From positions 682,001-746,000 of the forward strand of contig BLSF01000005.1 of assembly GCA_012862575.1 (NCBI GenBank): DNA of 64,000 nucleotides. Reading direction: 5' to 3'. Every line of letters begins with the position of its first letter. The first letter of the stretch is position 1. Under the pieces are notes generated by a model. The model was not told the origin of the DNA, made no database searches, and was given only the letters and a program-made list of their open reading frames with translations. The DNA comes from Parietichytrium sp. I65-24A. Lineage: Eukaryota; Sar; Bigyra; Thraustochytrida; Thraustochytriidae. The position numbers and the translations under genes are program-made. This document shows positions 48,426-56,267 of this stretch, piece after piece.

Positions 48426-51107
48426 ATGGAGTACGGCGCGGAAGGCACCGTCCTGTACGCAGTGGCGGCTACTACAGCTGCGACAGTTGCTTCCGTGTCT
48501 TGGTTTCTGCGTTCGAAAGGGATACAAAAGCAACTTCCGAGCGAGGCGCGAGGGGAGAACGATTGCGATTCGGGCGTTGAATGTACCCGCGCTGTCAAGG
48601 TTGTGGCTGTAGCGGAGACCGTCGCTTTGAAAGAGCTCAAGGGCCGCCAAGGGGCGCGAAATGTGTTGGCGAGCCTCGGCCTAGCGTCGTACAAGCTGGA
48701 CGGAAATGGTGCGAATGGAAGACCATACGCTCTGGAGCAGGCAGCGGCTCTTAACAAGCAGCAGGTGTGTATGATTGCGTGCAATGAGTCTCAAGTGATG
48801 GTGCTGTCAGAACTTGGAGATATTTACATTGCGAGTTCGAGCGGAATCGAGGTTTTCCAGCCTCTGGCATGCTTACGAGCTCTCGATAAGGTTGCTATCA
48901 AATACGTCTCGGCTGGAGCTCATCACTTTGCGGCAATCAGCTCTTCCGGTGACCTGTATACTTGGGGTGAAAATGACTCTGGCCAGCTTGGACATGGTCA
49001 TTGTCTCACAGTTGTAAATCCTCGCAGAGTTAGCAAGCTCTTGGGTGTTCTGGTGCAATCTGTGGAATGCGGTGGCGAGCATACGGTATGTGTCACTAAA
49101 GAAGGTCACCTCTACTCCTGGGGGGAAGGCCGGGACGGCCGCCTTGGCCACCGATTGGGTGACTGCATTTGGGAGCCAAAAAGAGTTCTCACATTTCCGC
49201 CACAGAAAGATGTGCGGAGCAAAGCCGATCGCGAAATTGTGAGCGCAGCATGCGGATCGTTCCACACGGTCGTGGTCGATCAATTCGGTGAGGTATTTTG
49301 CTTTGGTGCCGCAGACCGCGGCCAGTGCGGGCTCCCTCAAATGCACAAGCGCAAGGATAATAAAATTTTGCCTTTCCCGCACATCACTGGAAAAGACCCT
49401 GCCGAGCTATTGGCCACCGCGATGCCGATCATGTGCCCGCACCCTGTACAGAGCCTCCTTGATTGCAAGATGAGCCCAAGCGAAAAGTTTGTCGCAGTGC
49501 ACGCTCGGAGTTGTTATTCCATGGTATTGTCTGATTCTGGATATTTATATAGCTGGGGTTTCGGGCCCTCCGGCGAGCTTGGAAGAAACAGACTTGAACC
49601 TTCTCCCCTTCCTGGCAGAATAAGCTTCACGAATTCCAAGGCACTTGACGACACCGCAATTGCTAAGGTTGCATGTGGGTCCAACCATGCCGCGGCTGTC
49701 GCAAGAAATGGTGACGTATTTGGATGGGGTAGCAACGTGCATTGTCAGCTTGGCGTGGCACAGCAAGAAGGCGTGTCCGATGAAGCGTGTTTTAAGCCTC
49801 GGCTCCTTCGCGTAAAGCGGCTTTGCAAATCAACAATAGATCATCGTTGCGACCATTGGAGTAGCGAGCCAGATGTAAGCCCTTCGGACGTGTGCATAGG
49901 ATGTGGGGACGGATTTACTCTGTACTCACGTTGTTTGAACAGTGGCATTGCTCGATCAAACGATCAGATCAAGCACGATGTGGATGGCCCAGCGAGCAAA
50001 AGCCCCCGACACCCGAATGATGTGCAGAGTGTGGCGGACGCCGACCTGGCCCTCATAGCGTCTCATGAAAAGTGGGAGAAGAAGATAATTCCACGGTGGA
50101 ATGAAAAGATGCAAAGTAGCTCGGGGAGAACAACCTACTTGAAGGGCGTGCCAATTTTTCTGCGCTCAGAGGTATGGCCGCTGGCCATCGGCAATCACTT
50201 GCGAATCACGAAGGCAATGTATTACGCATTTAGAGTGCGCAGCCGCCAGCGAGCTCGATCACTGAGCACTAGCAGCGACTCTTACGGCCAGGATGAGGAT
50301 GCCTACACAGATTCAGAGCTTGATTCCGGCGAGGATGAAGAGATTGGCCGAACGAAAGACAAGGACCATTTGATGAGCCAAAGGTTCAATGCCATGAATA
50401 CTGAACGCGAGAGCGCCACAATCCTCATCGAGAGCGACTTGCCACGAACATTCCCTACCCTAGGATTTTTTACTTCGGGCGGCCCATTAAACAACCGCCT
50501 TCGAAATGTCTTGAACGCCTTTGCGAGCTACAGACCAGACTTGGGGTATGTGCAAGGTATGTCATATCTCGCGGCAGTAATGTGTCTGAACACGGCAAAC
50601 GAATACGCGGCGTTTCAATGCCTGTCGAATCTCATGTTGAGGGAGCATCTGTTTGCGTTCTTCAGGCTCGACCGTGGTCTCATCTATGAATATTATGATA
50701 TTTTCGAGGCTGCGCTACTGGAAAACTCTTCGACCAAGAGCGTCATTGAGCACCTGAAGAAGATCGGGGTGCATTCTCACCTCTACGCATTCAATTGGTT
50801 CCAGACCTTGTTTCTAAAAGTTTTGCCCTTGAAGCTCGCTTTGAGGATCATAGAAGGGTTTATTTTGGATGGGACTTGTTTCATCATGAAGGTTGCGGTT
50901 GCGCTGGTGCACATTTTCAAGTCGCTGCTACTTCATGCACCCTTCGAGGACTGCATCAAGCTTTTGAGCTGCTCTCCAGGGGAAGAAGCATGTTGGGAAA
51001 CCGAGGTTACCGAGGATGCTTTGTTCAGAGCCGTTCAAAACGCCAAACTCTCGCCAAGTCTCCAAGATGCCCTCCACAGCTTGGCCAATCGTCTCACCTA
51101 TGATTGA
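48426..51107 (+). CDS. RCC1-repeat plus TBC (Rab GAP) fusion protein, membrane anchored
   Basis: 893 residues joining two regulators of small GTPases. A hydrophobic helix lies at about 9-29. RCC1-type beta-propeller repeats follow from about 150 to 480 (GDLYTWGENDSGQLGHG, GHLYSWGEGRDGRLGH, GYLYSWGFGPSGELG, GDVFGWGSNVHCQLG). A TBC domain follows at about 560-860. The two catalytic fingers of TBC GAPs are present: Arg in IESDLPRTFP and Gln in YVQGMSYLAAVM. GVPIFLRSEVW is the typical TBC start. So it should accelerate GTP hydrolysis on a Rab, while the propeller may bind a partner or act on another GTPase. The RCC1-plus-TBC order is seen directly; the Rab target is unknown. An acidic Ser-rich loop inside the TBC (about 620-650) is an insertion. 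Confidence 0.9.
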   Translation: MEYGAEGTVLYAVAATTAATVASVSWFLRSKGIQKQLPSEARGENDCDSGVECTRAVKVVAVAETVALKELKGRQGARNVLASLGLASYKLDGNGANGRPYALEQAAALNKQQVCMIACNESQVMVLSELGDIYIASSSGIEVFQPLACLRALDKVAIKYVSAGAHHFAAISSSGDLYTWGENDSGQLGHGHCLTVVNPRRVSKLLGVLVQSVECGGEHTVCVTKEGHLYSWGEGRDGRLGHRLGDCIWEPKRVLTFPPQKDVRSKADREIVSAACGSFHTVVVDQFGEVFCFGAADRGQCGLPQMHKRKDNKILPFPHITGKDPAELLATAMPIMCPHPVQSLLDCKMSPSEKFVAVHARSCYSMVLSDSGYLYSWGFGPSGELGRNRLEPSPLPGRISFTNSKALDDTAIAKVACGSNHAAAVARNGDVFGWGSNVHCQLGVAQQEGVSDEACFKPRLLRVKRLCKSTIDHRCDHWSSEPDVSPSDVCIGCGDGFTLYSRCLNSGIARSNDQIKHDVDGPASKSPRHPNDVQSVADADLALIASHEKWEKKIIPRWNEKMQSSSGRTTYLKGVPIFLRSEVWPLAIGNHLRITKAMYYAFRVRSRQRARSLSTSSDSYGQDEDAYTDSELDSGEDEEIGRTKDKDHLMSQRFNAMNTERESATILIESDLPRTFPTLGFFTSGGPLNNRLRNVLNAFASYRPDLGYVQGMSYLAAVMCLNTANEYAAFQCLSNLMLREHLFAFFRLDRGLIYEYYDIFEAALLENSSTKSVIEHLKKIGVHSHLYAFNWFQTLFLKVLPLKLALRIIEGFILDGTCFIMKVAVALVHIFKSLLLHAPFEDCIKLLSCSPGEEACWETEVTEDALFRAVQNAKLSPSLQDALHSLANRLTYD

Positions 51108-51752
51108 CCCGATTAGGACATTTCAGGATAATTGCTGCTGATGATCGAGTAGTGTGACATGCCGCTCTTCCCGCACTGTGCAAAAACCTGCAGCGAGTGC
51201 TATTGCTGCCGTGATACACGAGGAAAAGAAGGTGAAGCAGCGGCTGAGAACCTCGCAGCTAGTGTTTGAGCACATCGTACAAACTCGTTACACGCTGAGC
51301 AGTCATGATACTCTTCAAGTGTCCGCTGCAATGTCTTTTCAAGTGTTGCTCAAAGGAATTTTTGAGCATTCTCTTACCTATTTATCGCAAAGATCGATCA
51401 CGGCCAACGCGAGAAATTACAAAATCTTTCGTCGCCACCCCACCTTCCGATAGGGTTTGTTTACGCTATCACTTCGTGGCTTCACTTGTTTCGTCGCGCG
51501 GCAACTCACCTGGGGAACCCAGCCTGGTTCTTTGGTTCCTTGGTTCTTGGAGTTGAACCTAACAATCACCTAACCTTCAGCTATCCGGCTAGCTATTTAG
51601 TAGGTAACGCCACCTGCGATCCTCTGCGATCATTTCAGCCGTAGAATTTCTATTACTGTGAATCGTATAAATCGCTCAAGAACTCACCATAGGCAATTTC
51701 GAAAAGTTACTCGAGCTCTGGCTAGATGCTTAAACGGTGCTACCGGTTACTT

Positions 51753-51764
51753 GTACTCGAGTAC
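51753..51764. promoter_or_regulatory. GTACTCGAGTAC palindrome, copy 3
   Basis: Same perfect palindrome as at 33352 and 48346, 216 bases before the UNG start. As at copy 2, an ACCGGT lies alongside (51742-51747). Confidence 0.6.
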
Positions 51765-51866
51765 CACACTCGTTTGAGTTTGAACGAAATACATCAATGA
51801 ACATCTGGATTGACATGTGACATGTGAGAGAGAGACTTGGACAACTGGACAGACTCCAAACGCGCA

Positions 51867-51912
51867 ACTCACTCACTCACTCACTCACTCACTCACTCAC
51901 TCACTCACTCAC
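51867..51912. repeat. ACTC tetranucleotide repeat
   Basis: About eleven ACTC units in the UNG upstream region. Confidence 0.95.
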
Positions 51913-51980
51913 AGACTCACTCACACACGTACTCGAGCATCCTCGCGCGCACCATAACGCTTTGAGCAATCAGGGGTCCC

Positions 51981-52940
51981 ATGGCGCCGAGTAAGAAGAT
52001 CACTCAGTTCTTCCAGTCGCCTGGCGCGCAGCAGGCTGCCAAGAGTATGGCCGCCAGGACCACTCGCAGCTCCACCCGTGTCACCGCGGACAGTGGCAAA
52101 GTGTCCGCGGACTCATCCGAGGAGACAGGTCTCAAGAGAGCTGCTGCCGACGCTATCGTCGACGAGGATGCTGCAAAGGTGCCCAAGAAGCAGAAGCAGG
52201 AGCAATCTGCAGAGGAGAGTAAACCTGTCGAAGGTGTTAAAACGTCTGCGCCAGGAATGGAGCTCAAAATGGAGCCCGGGTGGAAGGAAAAGCTGCAACC
52301 GGAGGCGGAAAAGCCTTATTTTCAAAAGCTGCAAAAGTTCCTTGCGGCCGAGGAGAAGGCAGGGCAGAAAATATTCCCTCCGAGCCGAGATGTTTTCTCT
52401 GCGTTTGACCTGTGCCCGTTTGACCAGACGAAGGTTGTCATCCTCGGGCAGGATCCTTACCATGGACAGGGCCAGGCGCACGGACTCGCGTTTTCTGTGT
52501 TGGAAGGCGTTAGGGTCCCGCCGAGCTTACGCAACATGTACAAAGAGATTGAGCAGGACTTGGGTTTTAAAATGCCCAAGGACAACGGCAACCTCTCAGG
52601 ATGGGCCAAGCAAGGCGTTTTCCTTCTCAATACAGTGCTGACCGTCCGTGAAAAGTCCCCTAACTCGCATCAAAAGAAAGGCTGGGAGGATTTCACAAAC
52701 CAAGTGATTCGGATCTTGAACAAGGAGAAGTCTGGTCTCGTGTTTCTGCTGTGGGGCAAACCGGCACAGGAGAAGAAGAGCCTCATCAACGCAAGTAAGC
52801 ACCACATCATCACATCAAATCACCCCTCGCCGCTTTCTGCGACAAAGCCACCGGTCCCTTTCATCGGATCCAAGTGCTTTTCGAGAACCAACAAGTATCT
52901 CGAGGACCAAGGCCAGGCACCAATCAACTGGGCCCTGTGA
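51981..52940 (+). CDS. UNG: Uracil-DNA glycosylase (nuclear family 1 UNG)
   Basis: Base-excision repair enzyme that removes uracil from DNA. 319 residues. The catalytic water-activating motif GQDPYHG has Asp158, and the second active-site motif HPSPLS begins at His281. The central NLSGWAKQGVFLLNTVLTV and GLVFLLWGKPAQ blocks are normal. The first 95 residues are a disordered, Lys/Ser-rich extension like that of nuclear UNG2. It begins with KKITQFF, close to the PCNA-binding box at the same place in human UNG2 (QKTLYSFF). NLS-like KKQKQ words support a nuclear form. ATG 51981 sits right before the PCNA-type box. No mitochondrial targeting peptide is seen in this start. Confidence 0.97.
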   Translation: MAPSKKITQFFQSPGAQQAAKSMAARTTRSSTRVTADSGKVSADSSEETGLKRAAADAIVDEDAAKVPKKQKQEQSAEESKPVEGVKTSAPGMELKMEPGWKEKLQPEAEKPYFQKLQKFLAAEEKAGQKIFPPSRDVFSAFDLCPFDQTKVVILGQDPYHGQGQAHGLAFSVLEGVRVPPSLRNMYKEIEQDLGFKMPKDNGNLSGWAKQGVFLLNTVLTVREKSPNSHQKKGWEDFTNQVIRILNKEKSGLVFLLWGKPAQEKKSLINASKHHIITSNHPSPLSATKPPVPFIGSKCFSRTNKYLEDQGQAPINWAL

Positions 52941-53360
52941 GGCAGCTTCCATTCCATCGAAATAAGACTCTGTTGTTTGCTCTGTTTGCATGCACCACAA
53001 ACCATCGTGTGGCTGCATTGTTTGCTTTTTTCTGACCTGCCTGCCTCAGCCTTTCTCCGATGGTGAGTGATCTATACACCTGCACAACCCTAACTTCACA
53101 AGACATTCAGTAACTCTACGTTCATCCTTGCTCATGATTCGCAGAGTATCATTCACGCTCTCACACGAAAAGTAATCGTGCGACTCTTATCGAATTACCT
53201 GCTTCTTTTTTTTTTTCATTTTTCATTAAAAATTCACAACTTGAATCAACGCGTGTCATCGCACAGCTTATCCCCACTGGCAAACATCTCCGACAACTAT
53301 CACTGCCACACGAAGACGATTTCAAACTCATCACAACTCGCTACGCGCTACTTCAGCGCT

Positions 53361-53382
53361 ACTAGCTAGCTAGCTAGCTAGC
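53361..53382. repeat. CTAG tandem
   Basis: Five consecutive CTAG units, each a self-complementary tetranucleotide, in a locally CTAG-rich area. Confidence 0.9.
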
Positions 53383-53500
53383 ATGCGCTAGCAGCCATGA
53401 CAGGCTCTAGCTACAGTTAACCATAGCACCAGCATCTCCGTAGGCAGGCTCTAGCCAGTCCTCTAGCACGAGGCTATGGTCGTGCGGTGTGGCGAGTGAG

Positions 53501-53558
53501 GAGGTTGTTGAGGTTGTTGAGGTTGTTGAGGTTGTTGAGGTTGTTGAGGTTGTTGAGG
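53501..53558. repeat. GAGGTTGTT 9-bp minisatellite
   Basis: About six and a half uninterrupted 9-bp units. Confidence 0.95.
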
Positions 53559-53673
53559 TGCGCGAGAGACCACCAACAACAGCGTGCTTCCTTCTCTCTC
53601 CGATTCTCTTTGTCTCAGTTCTGTCTCATTTCTCTTAATCAGTCAATCAGTCGATCTGTCAATCAGTCAATCG

Positions 53674-53703
53674 GTCAATCGCGCGGGAAAGAGGCAGACA
53701 GAT

Positions 53704-53739
<36 letters not shown>

Positions 53740-53797
53740 TAGAGAGACGGAACGGAACTAACGTCCGTNGTCAATCGCGCGGGAAAGAGGCAGATAG

Positions 53798-53830
<33 letters not shown>
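53674..53830. repeat. Duplicated segment with GA tracts and one unknown base
   Basis: Two copies of a segment opening GTCAATCGCGCGGGAAAG start at 53674 and 53770, each followed by a GA run (about 53707-53734 and 53800-53828). A single n at 53769 sits exactly at the boundary. Confidence 0.85.
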
Positions 53831-53831
<1 letters not shown>

Positions 53832-53969
53832 AGATAGCAAGGGCCAAATCGCTCGCCTCCTCGCCCTGCGGTGCGTGTTTGGAGTACTTGAGGTGTTTGG
53901 GGTGGCTGGGCTGGTGCGTGAGGTGCGTTAGGTTCGTAGACGGGTAAAGGGTAAAGGGGAAAGGGGAAA

Positions 53970-55550
53970 ATGTCCAAGCGGAGAGCCCACGACGCGGGCA
54001 TCGAGATCCACGTGAGGAGAGAGGACTACAGGGACGACAGCGACGGAGATGACGAGGGGTCGTTTCAGAGGCAGGCGGGATCGGAGCGCAAGACGCTCAC
54101 GGCCAAGCGCAGGAAGCCCAAGACTGAGGAAGCTGCAAGTAGTGGTGCGGCGTCGTCCAATCCGTTCGCGGGGATCAATTTGATGTCCAGCGCGCCTGCG
54201 ACCTCCAGCACGATAAGCTTCTCGTCGTCAGTTACGGCGACATCAAAACCGTCGGCGTCACTGCCCTCTAACGGATCGTTCACTTCAACCACGGCGCTCG
54301 CGGGGAATAAGGCTGGGACATCGGCTACCTCGCTAGGGCTCGCGCCATCTCTGGGGCCGAATGTCACGAGCAACCTTGCGACAAGCATTTTTGGGCACTC
54401 CGCCGGCGCGGCGAACAGTGGCAGCAGCAACAGCGGGTTTGTCTCCAAGGTAACTAGTAGCGAGACTTCATCATCGATGTTTTCACCAAGCACGGCTGCG
54501 GCCGGTGGAAATAGCGAGGAACACTACAAAAACGTCGCTGCCCTCAATGCAGGCTTCTGCGACTGGGTGAACAGCCAGCTCAGCAAGGATGACTCCATTT
54601 CCCTAGTAAAAGGCGTTCGAAACTATATCAAATACGCCTCAGCATTGAATGACACTGCCGCAGAGTCCGGAACGGCCACTTCTGAGAGTACTACGAAAGT
54701 AGAAAAGACTGTAGTGTCCACGCCCAACACTTCGCAGACATCGACGCAAAAGGAATCGACCAACTTGTTCGGATCCTCAAACGGAACTGGCGGTAATCTC
54801 TTTGGCTCCTCATCAACGTCGAGCAGTTCGTCTCTTTTCCCTCCCTCCTCAACGTCGGACCCTGCAAAGCCGGCAGCGACCTCGTCTTTGTTCGGCTCCT
54901 CTTCTTCTGGGTCGATGTTTCCTCCGAGCGGCTCAGGAACCAGCTCATCCCTGTTTGGTGGCCCAGGCTCAAGTTCCAGCGGTAGCCTGTTCGGATCAAG
55001 CCCCGCTTCCGGATCTAGCCTTTTTGGTGGCCCAAGTGGCGCTGCCCAAAAGGGGAATGCGCCTTTCTCGTTCGGAGCCCCTGCGCTATCCGCTCCGTCG
55101 GCTGGCGCAGAAAACGCAGCAGGTGATGATGAGAACGGGGAAGAGTTGCCCCCAGAACCTGCAACTGTTGTGCTTGACGAGGTCAAGGACGATGAGGACC
55201 TTGTGCACAAAGTTAAAGCCAAGATCATGTTTCTCAAGGACAATGCATGGGCTTCCAAGGGTACCGGGGAGCTCTACATTCTACGAGAAAAGTCTTCCAA
55301 GAGATCGTTTATGGTGCTCCGCGCTTCTTCGGGCCGGGCGACCTGCAACATTCCAGTACCTTCAAACATCGACCCAACTGTGGACACCAAAGCAAAAGCA
55401 GTAAAGTTCGTCGCGGTTAGTTACAAGGAGAACGATAATGGTGAACCAGAAGCAGAGAACGACGGAAAGCCTTGCCCATTCGTCATCAGAGTGAAGGACG
55501 CTCAAGCGGCGGAGCTTTTGAAGACAAAATTAGCGAGCACGCGTGAATAG
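53970..55550 (+). CDS. NUP50: Nucleoporin NUP50/NUP2-like, FG repeats plus Ran-binding domain
   Basis: Mobile nuclear-pore protein that assists importin-alpha recycling with RanGTP. 526 residues. The basic N-terminus (MSKRRAHD, later AKRRKPK) is like that of NUP50, whose N-terminus binds importin-alpha. A short conserved NUP50 helix block lies near 185-220 (HYKNVAALNAGFCDWVNSQL). A Ser/Gly-rich region with about seven FG dipeptides in LFGSS, LFGGP and FSFGAP contexts runs from about 265 to 375. A Ran-binding domain follows (about 405-526; KIMFLKDNAWASKGTGELYIL, with a C-terminal FVIRVKDAQAAELL). The order and the N-terminal block distinguish it from RanBP1. ATG 53970 is preceded by AAA. It converges with CTNNBL1. 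Confidence 0.92.
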   Translation: MSKRRAHDAGIEIHVRREDYRDDSDGDDEGSFQRQAGSERKTLTAKRRKPKTEEAASSGAASSNPFAGINLMSSAPATSSTISFSSSVTATSKPSASLPSNGSFTSTTALAGNKAGTSATSLGLAPSLGPNVTSNLATSIFGHSAGAANSGSSNSGFVSKVTSSETSSSMFSPSTAAAGGNSEEHYKNVAALNAGFCDWVNSQLSKDDSISLVKGVRNYIKYASALNDTAAESGTATSESTTKVEKTVVSTPNTSQTSTQKESTNLFGSSNGTGGNLFGSSSTSSSSSLFPPSSTSDPAKPAATSSLFGSSSSGSMFPPSGSGTSSSLFGGPGSSSSGSLFGSSPASGSSLFGGPSGAAQKGNAPFSFGAPALSAPSAGAENAAGDDENGEELPPEPATVVLDEVKDDEDLVHKVKAKIMFLKDNAWASKGTGELYILREKSSKRSFMVLRASSGRATCNIPVPSNIDPTVDTKAKAVKFVAVSYKENDNGEPEAENDGKPCPFVIRVKDAQAAELLKTKLASTRE

Positions 55551-56267
55551 GATCATTATTTTCATTTAATTTGTCACGTGAAAGCAATCATTTGAGCGTT
55601 GGACGATGCAATAAGCCTTCGTTTTTCTCTGTTTTTGAAACAGGTCACGCTGCCCTCCGAGAAACCCATAAATTATTAAAGTGATGATGGGCATTTTTCA
55701 ATATTCAAAATTTCGTGCACTTCACAAATTTGACAAGCACCGAGATATCCATCTCAGGTGAGTATTTTTCGTGAAGCATTTTTGAAGTCGATTCACGATG
55801 TGCGTGACTATTTTCAACTCGCGCAATGTACAAATTCATCCTGTGCTTTGTTTGTGACCTCTCGAACAGCAACGTTGCTTGAAGGGAGTGGGTTTTTTCT
55901 GGAATGAGGACTTGCAAAGCTATCCCACGTGCGATTGCTTTCGGCAGCTTTGATCCCCCGTCACAAATTCAACGAACAAGCGTTGAAGGGCGATTGAGAA
56001 TTAATTATCGCCCATTCCACCGACACATCTCTTTCAGAAACTGAAAAAAAAAACTCACCGAGTGGATAACTTCTCGGCATAAAATCCATTGTCGCATCCA
56101 TTGCAGAGGAGCGAGGAGCACTTGACGCACAAAACTGTGTTCTTGAACGCAGGCAACGAGGATATATACAATCTTCCCCGCTGAAAGACGTCTCAGTCAA
56201 ATGTCAAGACCTCGTCTAGGTTGTAATGCGGAACACTTTCAATACCAAGAACATTCAAGTTTTTTTT
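55551..56267. other. Intergenic region with 5.8S rRNA-like words
   Basis: No protein gene. At 56052-56165 three short words typical of 5.8S rRNA occur in the right order on plus: CCGAGTGGATAACT..CTCGGC, ATTGCAGA and CTTGAACGCA. The spacing is wrong and the highly conserved GATGAAGAACGCAG is absent. At best this is a decayed or unrelated fragment. Confidence 0.3.

Larger units (their letters stand above)
51108..51980. other. Spacer upstream of UNG
   Basis: No gene. It holds the third CTCGAG-centred palindrome and an ACTC repeat that ends about 70 bases before the UNG ATG. Confidence 0.55.
52941..53969. other. Repeat-rich spacer upstream of NUP50
   Basis: No gene. From left to right: a CTAG tandem, a nine-base GAGGTTGTT repeat, a doubled segment with two GA runs, and an undetermined base at 53769. 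The repeats make this stretch hard to assemble. Confidence 0.6.

Noticed and set aside
51867-51912. ACTC repeat considered as a CRISPR-like array
   Set aside because: A pure tetranucleotide microsatellite without spacers, in a eukaryotic genome.
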